Positions 22,545 to 35,207 of a stretch of 64,000 nt of DNA are shown in pieces; position 1 is the first letter of the stretch; every line of letters starts with the position of its first letter. The notes below the pieces were generated by a model that searched no databases, had not been told where the DNA came from, and worked only from the letters and a program-made list of their open reading frames with translations. Made by a program: the position numbers and the translations under genes. The stretch spans positions 776,537-840,536 of the forward strand of contig UESW01004570.1 of NCBI GenBank assembly GCA_900491605.1, given 5' to 3'. The stretch is from Calamus simplicifolius (lineage: Eukaryota; Streptophyta; Magnoliopsida; Arecales; Arecaceae).

Positions 22545-23125
22545 ATAAAATTTGCGACGCATTAGCGATTGAAATTGCATCGCTAATATTTTCAAAATAT
22601 TATTATTAAATATTGCGATGCAATGATCTGGCATCGTAATAATTTAAAAATAAATTTAATAGCGATGCATTAGCGAATACAAATGCGTCGCTATTTTATC
22701 TTAAAAATTTTTAATAAATATTGCGACGCAATGACCCTGCGTCGCAATATTTTAAAATAATTTTTATTTGCGACGCATTAGCGACTCAAATTGTGTCGCT
22801 ATTATACCAAAAATATTATTATTAAATATTGCGATGCATCTGGTTGCGTCGCAATATTGCGACGCAATATAGTGCGTCGCAATATTGCGACGCAATATAG
22901 TGCGTCGCAATATTTAATAATAATTTTATTTTTAAAAATTATTTTTAAATATAGCGACGCATTTGCATGCGTTGCAGTTGCGTCGCAGAGAGTCACAATA
23001 TTGCGACACAATTGCGATAAATGGGTATTGCGACGACAGTTGAGCGACGCCGTCATTGTGTCGCTATTGCATCGCAATATCATGTTTAGCGACGCAATTG
23101 CGATGCATTTGGACGTCGTAATATT
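22545..23125. repeat. CACTA right subterminal repeats
   Basis: GCGACGCATTAGCGA and TGCGTCGCAATATT words alternate in both orientations. A tight run lies at about 22845-22915, where TTGCGACGCAATATAGTGCG is immediately repeated. It mirrors the left subterminal block. Confidence 0.85.
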
Positions 23126-23129
23126 TTAT

Positions 23130-23142
23130 TTCTCTTGTAGTG
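23130..23142 (-). repeat. CACTA right terminal inverted repeat
   Basis: TTCTCTTGTAGTG, the inverse of the left end with one mismatch, is followed by the CTA duplication. Confidence 0.95.
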
Positions 23143-23145
23143 CTA

Positions 23146-24584
23146 TCTATTATCAATATGTGCATTCATATGAGGGTTGAACCATAATGTTTTACTTAAG
23201 CACAAAGTAACTAGTTTATTGAAAAAGGAAGATTGGCATAAATAAATGAGATACTTTTCCTTTAAATATAAAAATACAGATAACTCTTTTCTATAAAGTT
23301 CTTTCTTTTTTTTTTTTTAGGATGGACTAATCCCTACATGCCATCCTATACTCACCCATCCGCTGTGCAAAATCCCCCTTATTCAATATCTAAATCCTTC
23401 TAAATTATCCTTTTCACCATGACAAGGATGAAACATATAAATTTAATTAATACATATCACAGGAAGAACAACACCATAACTTATTGCGTAGTTTTCAAAC
23501 CTGTGCAACTTGTCTATATGTGTTCTGTTTTCTAACATTATTCTTTATCGTTTGGTGGTTTGGATTGGATAGTTTCAACTTGAATTCATGGTTTTCATCT
23601 AAACTGTCATTTGCTTGCTTAAAATTCGAGTTAAACTACGTGACCTTAAAAACTTATTTGTTATTAAATCGAAATCATGTAGTCTTAAAAGTTTGAATAA
23701 AGGTTAATCGGTAGCAGAAGAACTTGAGCTATAAGTATTTCAAATTTTTTTAATTTATTTTTTTCTTTTTCATTCAATGTGAACTCCTTATAATATGATG
23801 TCATTACTATATGTTACAAGCTAACCAAAATCTATTCAAAGTTGGTATCGAAAGGATGGCTTCATGTAATAACGAGATTCTATCATCAAAATCTATCCTA
23901 AGTTGGTGCTACAGAAATGGCTTTATGCCAGGATGAAATTTTATTATTATTTTATGAATAATTTTAAATTACATGATTCTAAAAACTTGAATAAAAAGTA
24001 ATTTATAGTAAAAGAACTTAAGTTATAAGTCTTTTAATTTTTTTATTTAATATAAAATTATTTTTAAGATATTATATATTATATACCAGTACTTTTAAGT
24101 GTACTACACTATCATATTGTAACATATAAGAAATCAGCTGTTATTGATTTAAAATGATACCAATGCATAAAACGGTACATAATACCTTATCATGGTCAGC
24201 AACATCTGCCATGCTCCAGAAGAATACTTTTAGTTCATATTGATTTCAGTCGCCAGAAAAGATGGACTTGAAAAGCCTGGCAGGGTTTGGCATACATTGA
24301 CAAACGATCACGTCTCCCGAGTCTATTTTCGATTCAGAGTCCCAACTCTGCTGTATGTGAGTTGTTTACCATTCTGCAGCGATTTCAGCTAACCTTTCGA
24401 CGACCATAATGCATGAAGATGACTTTGAGCAGCCTTTGCAGAACGTTGGTACGTACGAAGGTGGCTGATAATTTCTTGAGCCGAAAGCAGTCGAGAGCTG
24501 TCCTCAAGGCTGAACCCAGCGAACGCTAAAGGCTTTGTCCGCCACTTCTTTATTCATATATTTTTTAAAGACTTTATTTATTTT
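23146..24584. other. AT-rich spacer with copies of an uncharacterised dispersed repeat
   Basis: Two diverged copies of a repeat with 'ACTACGTGACCTTAAAAACT', 'GAACTTGAGCTATAAGTAT' and 'TTGGTATCGAAAGGATGGCT' lie at about 23630-23895 and 23900-24070. The remainder (24070-24584) shows no gene. Confidence 0.5.
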
Positions 24585-25388
24585 TGATGAGAGATAAAAT
24601 TATCATTGCATTAATGTTCGTACGCATCATCAATAGGATAGAGATCAATCACGATATCTCGTCAGTCAGCTGTCACATCTGAAAAATAGCATAGCCGAAT
24701 CGTCCTCTGTAAAGTCAAGTCACCTCGGCGAACCGAGCTATTCTCATGCCTCGACAAACCGAATTACTTCTACACTCCGGCCAGACCAAGGCATTTAAGC
24801 ACCTCTACGGAATTAAGAACGAGAGAGTTCAAATTCATGATAGTTGAACAGGACCTCAAACGGAAAATTATGCAAAAAAATAACAAAGTGGCCTAAGGCG
24901 AAGTGGCCTAGGGCCTACATAATCGCTGAATCTCAAAGCATCAACCAACTCTTCTGGTCATTGATCCTCTAACTAACAAGATACTGATTCCACTGGCCTC
25001 GTAACAAACTTGATTCGAATTCGATTCGAATCTGAACGGTTTTAACGTGCCCAAGGAGTCATATGATCGTCTATAAATACCCTAGTCTTGAAGTCTCTCA
25101 TGTACGCTTTCACTGATACTCTAACTCAAAACCCTATTGAAGCTTGAGCAGAGCTCTGAGTTCTCGAGAGACCATTCGTCTTGAGAAACTCTTCTACGAG
25201 AGCCTTCTTCTCACATCTGCTAGCTATGAATTTCCATTTACTTGGGCATCGGAGGGTCTTCCACAAAGGGCTACCTCAGACACTCTTTGTGCGAGGACTG
25301 TCTTGCAGGTTTCATCCGGGCGAGAGATCAGCGTTCAAATCCGGAGCCAAGCCGCATTCGAGTCGAAGAGCAAATTTCTGCGTCAATA
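24585..25388 (+). repeat. Solo Gypsy LTR related to the LTR at 1071
   Basis: It begins TGATGAGAGATAAAATTATC and ends GCGTCAATA. It is flanked by ATTTT on both sides (24580-24584 and 25389-25393), a perfect 5-bp duplication. It aligns with 1071-2153 but lacks about 280 bases of the CT-rich U3. The TATA word is CTATAAATA at 25071. Confidence 0.9.
25071..25079 (+). promoter_or_regulatory. TATA box of the solo Gypsy LTR
   Basis: CTATAAATA sits at the same relative position as in the LTR at 1071. Confidence 0.55.
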
Positions 25389-25393
25389 ATTTT

Positions 25394-26239
25394 TATTTTT
25401 ATTTTTAAAAAGAAAACAACTTAATTTTAAGGCCCTCGTAACGAAAGAATCCTGTGTGAAAGGAGAATACTGTATACATGTTGTAAGATGTGATGGCTGA
25501 AAAATAACGAGCTAGAAACCCATATTATATTGATTAATTATCTTCAATGCAAGACAACTTTGAGCGGGTGGCTGCGTGCATTTTAGTGTGAAACATGGGA
25601 ATCTTGAGCAGCCAAGAAGTCTTCCAATAGAACATCGAGTACACAAAATAAAAAAATAATTTCTAAAAATTAGAACTTAGACATGCATTGAATCATAAGA
25701 GATTCGTTAATAAGAATAATTTATTGACATTACCCCCTTAATATAGAATGAGGAGGGCGTAATGCCTTAGTCCATATGCTGGTCCAATTAACTTCATTAG
25801 TGAATCGAAACTACATAGCCCAAAAACTCAAGAGTAAGTTAATGAATAGCAAGTGAACTTGAGTTATAAATACATAATATATTTCTTTCCCATCCAATAT
25901 ATGACTAAATTTGGAGTATCACAATTCTTTCCTCATAATGGGTATCACAATTCTTCCCTTCTTATAATGCAATGTTTCACCCCTGAGCTGGGTTATTGGT
26001 GTTGCAAGGATGGTTCCATGCCATAACGAAACTCTACCATCATCCCATTATAGCCCTTTCCTTATGCCCATCAACTTTCGCACAATCAAATTATCATTTG
26101 TAATACCCCACGTGCACCTACTGGCCCAATTACCTTCTTTAACGGGCCGAAACTATGTAACTCAAAAACTCAAATGAAAGTTAATGGGCTACAAGTGAAC
26201 TTAAGTTATAAGCGCATTATATTTTTCTTATATAATACT
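25394..26239. other. Spacer with two further copies of the dispersed repeat
   Basis: Copies at about 25740-26060 (TGGTCCAATTAACTTCATTA, AGTGAACTTGAGTTATAA, GGATGGTTCCATGCCATAAC) and 26098-26235 (TGGCCCAATTACCTTCTTTA, AGTGAACTTAAGTTATAA). No coding signal. Confidence 0.55.
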
Positions 26240-28549
26240 CAACTCAACTCATCTAAGCCTTTTTCTAACTACATAGAGTCGGCTACATGATTCTGCTTCC
26301 TCCACTCTACTCTATTTAGAATTAAACCGACATTCAAATTAAAATAGTTATATATTTTTTAATTATTTATGTTCATATTAGTTTAGGTCTATCTCGATCT
26401 CTATCCTTACCATGGATTGTTAAAAGATCACCTTTTCTAATTGGAGCATCTAAAGGTCTACGTTGTATACGTCCAAACCATCGCAATCGATTTTAATTTT
26501 CTCATTTTATTTTCAATTGAGGCTACTCCTATCATTTCTCTTATATGTTTATTTCTAATTCTATTTTTTAAAGTTTTGCCATATATCCATCTTAACATAC
26601 GCATTTATGTTACACTTAATTTAATCATATATTGTTTTTGTATTGCCCAACACTCTATTCCATATAGCATAGTTGGCCTAATAACGGTTTTATAATTTTT
26701 TTTTAAAAATTTTAATGGGTTGCACTAATCATACAATACTCCCAAAGCACTCCTCCATTTAGATTTTGCAGCTTATCCTATAATCTTCACTGTTTCTTCA
26801 TGTATTCAGCTACTAATCTTAAAACCTTTTTCTAAAGCCTCTCTCCAAATCTCTAGCTTAATAATTACTCCAGATTTAATTTCATCAATCATATATCATC
26901 TACAAATAACATACATCATAGGATATCATTTTGAATATGCTTGGTTAATTCATCTATAACTAATACAAAAACATACGGACTTAAGGCAGATCCTTGATGT
27001 AAACTTACAGTAATTCAAAACTCATTAGTTTCTCTTACTGTTGTTTTAACAATAGTTATTACTCTATTATACATATCTTTTAAATTCTATATACCTTTTG
27101 ATAACTCATTTTCTCTAAAATCTACTATATTATTTTTCTAGATACTCTATCATATGCTTTCTCTAAATCAATAAAGACCATACGAAGGTCTTTTTTTTTT
27201 TCTATACCTCTCCATCAATCTTCTTAATAAATAAATAGCTTTCATGGTCAATCTTTCAAGCATAAATCCAAATTGATTATTTGATACCAAAATTTAGCTC
27301 TTATTCGATTTTCTATTTCTCTCTCCCATCATTTCATTGTATGACTCATCAGCTTAATCCTTCTATAATTTGCATAGTTTTGAATACCTCTTTTATTTTT
27401 GTATATGGGTATTAATATACTTTTTCTTCAATTATCTGATATTTTTTAGTTACTACAATCCAGTTAAATAAATTGGTTAACCACATACTTCAATTTCTCA
27501 TAAGCATTTCTAAACCTTAATAGGGATCGCATCTGGCCCTAATGCCTTTACATTTTTTATTTTACTCAAAGCCTTTTTAACCTCAAGCATGTTAAATTTA
27601 CAAAAAATTTATATTCATTTATTACTCCTAGATTATCGCATTCTTCTATCCTTAAATTTACTAAATTATTTTTATTTAATAATTTTTTAAAATAACTTTT
27701 TCTTCGTTCTTTTGTCTCTTCTTCTTTTACTAAGACTCTTTCATCTTCATCCTTAATACATTTAATAAAGTACATGTATTTTTTTTCTCTTAATTTTGCT
27801 ACTTTATATATAGTCTTTTCATCTTCTTTCGTATTTAGTCTATTATATAAATCACCATAGACTATAAGTTTGGCATTACTCATCACTTTTTTAGCTTCTT
27901 TCTTTGCATCCCTATACTTTTTAAGACTTTCTTCATCCTTAGCCTTTTGCCAAATTTTATAGTTTATCCTCTTAATCTTGATGGCAACTTGAACTTTCTC
28001 GTTTCACCATTAAGTTTCCTTTTCTACTAGTCCTACTTTTTTTGATTCTCCTAAAACTTCTTTTGTTATATTTTTTATAAATTTATTATTTTTCACATTA
28101 AATTGGAATCATTATCTATATTCATAGTCATTACTCTTACTAACTTTTCTTTAAATAATTCTAGGTTTCCTCCTTTTAAATTTTACCATATAATTTTTGG
28201 ATTAATAATTTTATATTTATTCTGGATTTTATTTTATCCACATATCTGCTGCCATTATCCTATGTTGTGAAGTTTAACTTTTTTCTAAAATAACTTTACA
28301 ATTTTTGCATATTATTTTATTTACCTTTCTAATTAAGAAAAAGTCTATATGACTCTTATTAAATACATTTCTAGTTAAGAAAAAGTCTTATTAAATTTAC
28401 TTTTAAATATTATTAAATATTTATCTCATTTCTTAAAATAAGTGTTTGCTATTGTTAGCTCATACGCTACTGCAAAATATGATAAGCTCACACCTGCTTT
28501 ATTTTTATCTTCAAATCCATATCCTTCATGTACCATTTTATATCCATCT
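26240..28549 (-). mobile_element. L1-type LINE, reverse transcriptase part (3' piece)
   Basis: On the minus strand the RT signature reads, with many stops, IKLMSHTMK, then a damaged FIDLEKAYDRV-like block (near 27150), SLHQGSALSPYVFVLVIDEL and CMLFVDDI. The expected box is F/Y-A-D-D, so this copy has V in place of A. Next come YGIECWAIQK and NHVADSM near the 3' end (about 26270). The piece starts at 28549 with DGYKMVHEGYGFEDKNKAGV, which continues the endonuclease half at 38718-39445 across the inserted Copia element. It is old and non-functional. Confidence 0.85.
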
Positions 28550-28554
28550 TTTTG

Positions 28555-29961
28555 TGTTGATCCAATTATTGATTTTGATGATTAACAAAACTATTTGAGT
28601 ATAACATTTGAAGTTACAAATGATTTTGGTTAAGTTTTCAATTTATGATTTGATTTATTAATCAAAATCATAAGACAAATCAAGTTCTAGTTTGAATATA
28701 GTGTGAAGGTAAGATTGCAGACATTAGAGTCGACACATGGAATCGCAGAGCTGACTCCAGAAATTGGCACAGAATTTAGAGTCGACACCTAGACTGTTAG
28801 AGATGACTCCAACAGAAAAGATAGAATGATGGTTTTTCTGGTCACATCTTAGAGTCGACACCTAGACTGTTAGAGTCGATTCCAGAGGATTTTTGTGTCG
28901 ACCCCAGAAAAGTCAAAGACGACTCTAGATTGAGCGGATTGGGGATTTTTGATTTAGAGCCAACTCCAGAAAAGTTAGAGTCAACTCCAGATTGTCAGAA
29001 ACGACTCTAAAACTGTCAGAACGTCTCTAAACTTTATTTTTATCCTTTTTAATCCTAACGACTATTACCCTATTTGGTTCTAATCCTTTTTATACTTGTT
29101 TCTAACGGATAGTTTTCAGCTATTTATGGATTAAGAATGGTCTATAAGAAGGGGTTTTTGTTGTTTCCGAAAAAAAGAGAGAAGGAAGACAAGAAGAGAG
29201 GAAAAATAAAGAAATAAGAAAAATAAGAGTGAAATTCATCAGAAAATCAAAAGAGAAAAGAGGAAAGATTCGAAAGGAAAAATTATACTGATTTCCCAAC
29301 AGAAAAGAGAGAGATTCCTAGCTTTCTTAGTTCCATTTTGAAGAAATCTCAAAAGAATAAGCAAGCCCTAGTTTTCTGATCTTCTGAGCTTCAAGAGCAT
29401 ACTAAAGGAAGATCCACTCAAGAGAAGAGAAGATGCAAGCCACCAAGATCTGCAAATCAGGCTTTGATTCCTATCTCTTTATCTTTGTTCTATCATTATA
29501 TATTTTCTCATTGGAGGAGCTCTTGATTTGTAAAACGTTATTGTTTGCTGGGTCAATCAGGGGATTGATTCAGTTGAGGCAGTTTGCCTTGTGCAAGCAG
29601 TTGCTTGTGTTGTAAAGTTGTGTGCTGGTGAGCCTTGAAAACTAGCTGGGTTCATTGTGCGCCCGAAAAAATAATAAGTTTGAGTTGTGATCTTGTGAAA
29701 CAACTCTACTATAATCAGATTGATTATAGTGTGGACCCAAGAAGTACTTGGGAGTGGATGTAGGTGTAGGTACACCGAATCACTATAAAATTCTTGTGTT
29801 TGCAGTGATTGTTTCCTTGTCTCTAACTCTCTATCTGTGCATACTTTATTTTAATTCGTGTACATCTAAGTTTTTACTTCCGCTGGGGGATTATTTTTAA
29901 AAAGAGTTTAATTTTTAAAAAACCCAATTCACCCCCTCTTGGGTTGCTATATGGACCAACA
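28555..29961 (+). repeat. 5' LTR of the first SIRE-like element
   Basis: It matches 37316-38712 nearly end to end. It contains a run of GAGTCGACACC/GAGTCGATTCC words at about 28720-29010, a TATA-like CTATAAGAAGG near 29139, and 'CCAACA' at its end. Confidence 0.95.
28720..29010. promoter_or_regulatory. Iterated AGAGTCGAC motif array in U3
   Basis: About a dozen variants of TTAGAGTCGACACC or GAGTCGACTCC recur every 20-35 bases, ahead of the TATA-like box. Corresponding arrays exist in the 3' LTR (37484-37765), in the second element's LTR (55524-55790) and upstream of both env-like genes. Confidence 0.6.
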
Positions 29962-29963
29962 AT

Positions 29964-29975
29964 TGGTATCAGAGC
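29964..29975 (+). promoter_or_regulatory. Primer-binding site (tRNA-iMet)
   Basis: TGGTATCAGAGC lies two bases after the LTR end. Confidence 0.92.
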
Positions 29976-30021
29976 TAGTGCTCATTTGATTTGATCTAAC
30001 GATCAAGAGTCAAAGATCCAC

Positions 30022-33000
30022 ATAGCAGCTCAAGCTAGTTCATCTTTTTTCGAAGGCCAATCTACAAATAGACCACCCTTGTTTAATGGCTTAAACTATG
30101 GCTATTGGAAGGCTAAGTTAAAATTTTCATTCAAGCACTTGATTATGATCTATGAAGCATTATAGTCAATGGACCACACACACCCACTGCTAGAATTAAT
30201 GGCATGGAGATTCCTAAACCGGAAACAGAATGAGATGAACATGATAAAAAATTGGCACAACTTAATGCCAAGGCTATGAATATTTTGTACTGCTCATTAG
30301 ATGCAAATGAATTCAATCGTATATCTATTTGCATTTCTGCTAAGAAAATCTGGGATAGACTTGAGGTTACCCATGAGGGAACAAATCAAGTCAAGGAATC
30401 CAAGATTAACATGCTAGTTCATAATATGAATTGTTTAAAATGGATGCATGTGAATCTATTTCTGATATGTTTATAAGATTTACTGATATAGTTAATGGTT
30501 TAAAAAGTCTTGATAAATCTTATGATAATTCTGATCTTGTGAGGAAGGTTTTGCATTCCTTGCCTAGGACTTGGGAAGCTAAAGTGACTGCAATACAAGA
30601 GGCAAAGGATCTAAGTACCCTACCTCTGGAAGAATTATTGGGATCCTTGATGACTCATGAGCTTCAAGTTAAGCAATATATTGATGATGATGAGTCAAAG
30701 AAGAAGAGGACTATGGCTCTTAAGATTTCTGAATATATGGAAGAGCCTCATGAATCTGAAGATGAAAGTGATGATGAGGACATGGCACTCATCACAAGAA
30801 GTTTAAAAGATTCATGAAGAAGAAGAAGTTTGAAAAGAAAAAGCCATTTGCTAGAAAAGATGAGGACAAGGGCAAAGAAAAAGAAGTTATCTGTTTTAAA
30901 TGCAAGAAGCCGGGTCACTTTAAATCTGAATGCCCACAACTAAAGAAAGGCACCCGGAGATTCAAAAAGAAGGCAATGATGGCCACATGGAGTGATTCGG
31001 AAAGCTCAAGTTCCGAAGAGGAAGAGAAGAGTGAAATGGCCAATCTATACTTCATGGCGAACAATGATGAGGTAAGTCCGAGTTTTCTTGATGACTTTAC
31101 TTTCGATGAGTTGCATAGTATTTTTTATGAATTGATGGATGATTTTGCAAAATTAAGTTCAAAGAACAAAGATCTGAAAAATCAAATGCAAAATCTATCT
31201 TTAGAAAATGAAAAGCATGTTGTAGAAAAAGAACTTTTGATGAAAGAAAATAAAAGTTTGAAAAATGAAGTTGATAGACTTAAACCTATAGTTGATAAAT
31301 TTACTTTGAGCTCTATCAAACTTAATATGATTTTGGACAACCAAAAAGCTGTTTTTGATAAAGCTGGATTAGGATATAATCCACTTAAAAAGCAAAAAAT
31401 CCTTGAAAAATATTTTTGTACATGCTAAAAAATCATCAAATATTACTTGTTTTAAATGTGGAAACAAAGGACATAAATCTTATATGTGTAAAACTCCACA
31501 TGATAAAGAAAGATGATTTGGGTTTCCAAAGGAACAATATTTATTGCGTCTAACCATGAAGGACCCAAGAAGGCTTAGGTACCTAAAGTTAAGATATGAA
31601 TATTTTGCAGGAGTGTCTTGCAGCCATCAGACTAAAAAGAAAGTGGTACCTTGATAGTGGTTGCTCAAGACACATGACGGGTGACAAAGATCAATTCATC
31701 ACCCTTGAATCGAAAAGACGTGGAGTAGTTACTTTTGGTGATAATGGTCAAGGCCATATCATGGGTATTGGTAAGATTCAAATTACTCCATCTACTCATA
31801 TTGCTAATGTTTTATATGTTGATGGACTTAAGCATAATTTGATAAGTATTAGCCAACTGTGTGATAAAGGTTTCAAAGTTTTCTTTGAAGCTTCTATTTG
31901 CACTGTTACTAATATCATTGATAACAGCATTATTCTTGTTGGTACGTTATGACAATGTGTACTTAATTGATTTGAGTAATTTATCTCCAAGTAATCATTG
32001 CTTAGTTGCTAATAATGCTAAGATGAATGAGATTGGTTGGCTATGGCACCGTAGATTAGGTCATGCAAGCACACACCTAATTTCTAAGCTATTGAAAATG
32101 GATCTAGTTAAAGGTATTCCTAGCTTAAATTTTGAAAATAATCGAATATGTGATGCATGTCAATTTGGAAAACAAACAAGACTTCTTTCAAATCTAAGAA
32201 TGTTGTTTCAACTACTAGGCCACTAGAGCTACTACACATGGACCTTTTTGGACCTACTAGAACCACAAGTCTAGGAGGAAAGAAATATGGTCTTGTGATA
32301 GTAGATGATTACTCTAGATTCACTTGGGTAATATTTTTGGCTCACAAAGATGAGACTTTCTCAATATTCCTGAAATTTGTTAAGAAAGTCACAAATGAGA
32401 AAAACACTACCATAGTGTCTATTAGAAGTGATCATGGAACTGAATTTGAAAATCACTTATTTAAAAAATTCTGTTTTGAAAAAGGCATACATCATAATTT
32501 TTCAACCTAGGACACCACAACAAAATGGAGTTGTAGAAAGAAAGAATAGGACTTTAGAAGACATGTCCCATACCATGCTATGTGAAAGCCAACTTCCAAA
32601 ATATTTTTGGGCGGAAGCTATAAACACAGCATGTTACATCCTAAATAGAGCCCTGATTAGACCTATCCTTAAGAAGACTCCCTATGAACTATGGCATAAT
32701 AGGAAACCCAATTTAGGTTATTTTCATGCATTTGGTTGTAAATGCTTTATTCATAACAATGGTAAGGACAATCTTGGGAAGTTTGATGCAAAGTCTGATG
32801 AAGGGATTTTCCTAGGATATTCTACATCTGCAAGGCATATATAGTTTAATAAGAGAAGCTTAGTTGTAGAAGAATCCATTCATATAGTGTTTGATGAGTC
32901 TTTAGCATCAAGTTCGGGTAAAATTGATGATGAGGAAGATACATCTTTGATTAAAAGAGGTATTGAAAAATTAAATGTATCTTCAGATCAAGAACCTGAA

Positions 33001-34708
33001 GCTAAGGATGATGACTCACCTAAGGATGATGGTATTGATACTGCTCATAATGATAAAGATCTACCTAGAGATTGGAGATATGCTTATGGTCATCCTAAGG
33101 ACCTAATCATAGGAGATCCATCTCAAGGTGTAAGGACTAGATCATCAATGAGAAATATCAATAATCATCTTGCATTTGTATCTCATATAGAACCCAAAAC
33201 TATAGAGGAAGCTGAGAAAGATAGTTATTGGATGTTAGCAATGCAGGAAGAGTTAAACCAATTCACTAGGAACCAAGTTTGACCCTAGTAGACAGACCTA
33301 GAGACCACCCTATAATAGGAACTAAATGGGTTTTTAGAAATAAATTGGATGAAAATGGCTTGGTGATCAGAAATAAGGCTAGATTAGTTGCAAAGGGATA
33401 TAATCAGGAAGAAGGTATAGATTTTGATGAAACCTTTGCACCTGTTGCTAGATTAGAAGCCATTAGGTTATTACTTGCTTTTGCATGCTGCATCAATATC
33501 AATTTATTTCAAATGGATGTTAAAAGTGCATTTTTAAATGGTTTTATAAATGAGGAAGTTTATGTTGAACAACCTCCTGGTTTTGAAGATCATGAATTTC
33601 CAAACCACGTCTTCAAATTACACAAAGCACTTTATGGTTTAAAGCAAGCACCTAGAGCATGGTATGATAGATTGAGTAAATTTTTGATTGAAAATGATTT
33701 TTTAGAGGAAATATTGATAAGACTTTGTTTTTAAAAAGAAAAAAAAAGGATTTATTAATTATTCAAATTTATGTTGATGACATTGTATTTGGTGCTACTA
33801 ACAATCTCCTTTGTCAAGAATTTGCTAAGTTAATGCAGGGAGAATTCGAGATGAGCATGATGGGAGAACTCAACTTCTTCCTTGGACTTCAAATCAAACA
33901 AGAGAAAGAGAGGATTTCATCAACCAAACAAAGTACACAAAGAAATACTCAAGAAGTTTGGTATGGAATCTACTAAACCTTTGGTACGCCAATGAGTCCC
34001 TCATGCAAGCTGGACAAGGATAAAGAAGGTAAGAAAGTAGATCAGAAGCATTACCGAGGTATGATCGGATCACTTCTTTACTTAACTGCAAGTAGGCAAG
34101 ATATTATGTTTTCTGTTTGCCTATGTGCAAGATATCAATCTAATCCTAAAGAATCACATTTATTTGCTGTTAAAAGAATCTTTAGATATTAAATGGAACT
34201 AAAAATGTAGGATTATGGTATTCTAGAGACTCAACTTTAAAGTTGATTGCTTATTCTGATTTGATTATGCTGGTTATAAATTAGATAGGAAGAGTACAAG
34301 TGGTGCATGCCAACTTTTAGGAAGTAACTTAATCTCTTGGTTTAGCAAGAAGCAAAATTCGGTTGCATTATCCACTGCTGAGGCAGAGTATGTTGCAGCT
34401 GAAGTTGCTATGCTCAAATCCTTTGGATTAAGTGACAACTTGAAGATTATGGTATCACACTTGATAAAATTCCTATTAGATGTGATAACACTAGTGCAAT
34501 CAATCTAACGAAGAATCCAATCCAACACTCTAGAACTAAACACATAGAAATTAGACATCACTTTATCAGAGAACATGTTTCCAACAATGATGTTTGTCTT
34601 GAATATGTGAATACAATGATCAATTAGCTGATATTTTTACCAAACCATTAAGTGAAGAAAGATTTTTTATCTTAGAGGAGAATTAGAGTTTGTGATCCTT
34701 TAGAATGA
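30022..34708 (+). pseudogene. SIRE-like Copia gag-pol pseudogene
   Basis: The expected start codon at 30022 is ATA, while the sister element has ATG. Gag is followed by a zinc knuckle CFKCKKPGHFKSEC (about 30895) and a second CFKCGNKGHKSYMC (about 31450). Protease shows WYLDSGCSRHMTGDKD (about 31640). Integrase has WHRRLGH...CDAC (32045-32160), then HMDLFGP, SDHGTEFE and GVVERKNRT. RT has KARLVAKGYNQEEGIDFDET, MDVKSAFLNG, YGLKQAPRAWYD and an intact YVDD (about 33770). RNase H runs 34200-34708 and ends CDPLE. Stops and shifts occur near 30790, 31430, 31580, 31950, 32230, 32510, 32842, 33280, 33735, 33975 and several in RNase H. Many are single-base losses. Confidence 0.93.
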
Positions 34709-34904
34709 CTTTCTGAAACTCTTAAGGACAACAACTATCTAGACTTCATCAATTTCTTGAAAATCCTCTATGTTCAATAAGGAAATTTATCTAGAAATTT
34801 GATTCATTGTTTCCCCAATTGTTAAGGGACACTTGTCTAGAGTTTGATGATCAATTTGATCAGTTTCAGATCCTTGAAATTTAAATTTTTCACTGAAACT
34901 ATTG

Positions 34905-35105
34905 TGGAGTCGACACCTTCAGTATGTGGAGTCGACACCTTCCTATTTGATGTTCTATCTGGGCAATTAGAGCCGACACCTGCTTCTGTAGAGCCGACTC
35001 TAATTCGGGCGCTGACAGATTTTTGGTTCGGAGCCGACACCTCGCTTTGCGGGAGTCGACTCTAAGTGAACCTAGGTCAAAATATAAGGCGGAGTCGACA
35101 CCTAT
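34905..35105 (+). promoter_or_regulatory. Motif array and TATA-like box ahead of the env-like gene
   Basis: GGAGTCGACACC, GAGCCGACACC and GGGAGTCGACTC variants repeat about eight times. AATATAAGG at 35081-35089 lies about 120 bases before the env-like start codon. The second SIRE-like element has the same layout at 61795-61997. Confidence 0.5.
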
Positions 35106-35207
35106 ACGAACTCTATCATCTCCAAATCTTCTCTAGATTCGTTCCAAACTGATTCCAACACCTCTAAACCCTTCAAATCTCTTGATTACTCATTCCATTC
35201 AAACCCT

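Larger units (their letters stand above)
11928..23142 (+). mobile_element. CACTA (En/Spm) DNA transposon, complete ends
   Basis: The left end reads CACTACAAGAAAA (11928-11940). The right end reads TTTCTCTTGTAGTG, the inverse of CACTACAAGAGAAA, ending at 23142. Both ends are flanked by CTA (11925-11927 and 23143-23145), the 3-bp duplication expected for CACTA elements. Subterminal DNA on both sides is packed with GCGACGCA/TGCGTCGC words. Inside are a broken TNPD-type transposase and an intact second gene. At 11.2 kb it falls in the range of autonomous CACTA elements, but the transposase is not functional. Confidence 0.97.

Noticed and set aside
22791..23180. Open frame of 129 codons near the CACTA right end
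   Set aside because: It is made of subterminal GCGACGC words and runs across the element end into flanking DNA.
1071..25388. The LTRs at 1071 and 24585 as the two ends of one element
   Set aside because: The one at 24585 has its own perfect ATTTT duplication, they are strongly diverged, and complete other elements lie between.
25144..25424. Three overlapping open frames of 60-81 codons
   Set aside because: They fall in the R/U5 part of a solo LTR and run past its end.
27566..27886. Minus-strand open frame of 106 codons as a separate gene
   Set aside because: It is a stretch of the LINE polyprotein between the endonuclease and reverse transcriptase regions.
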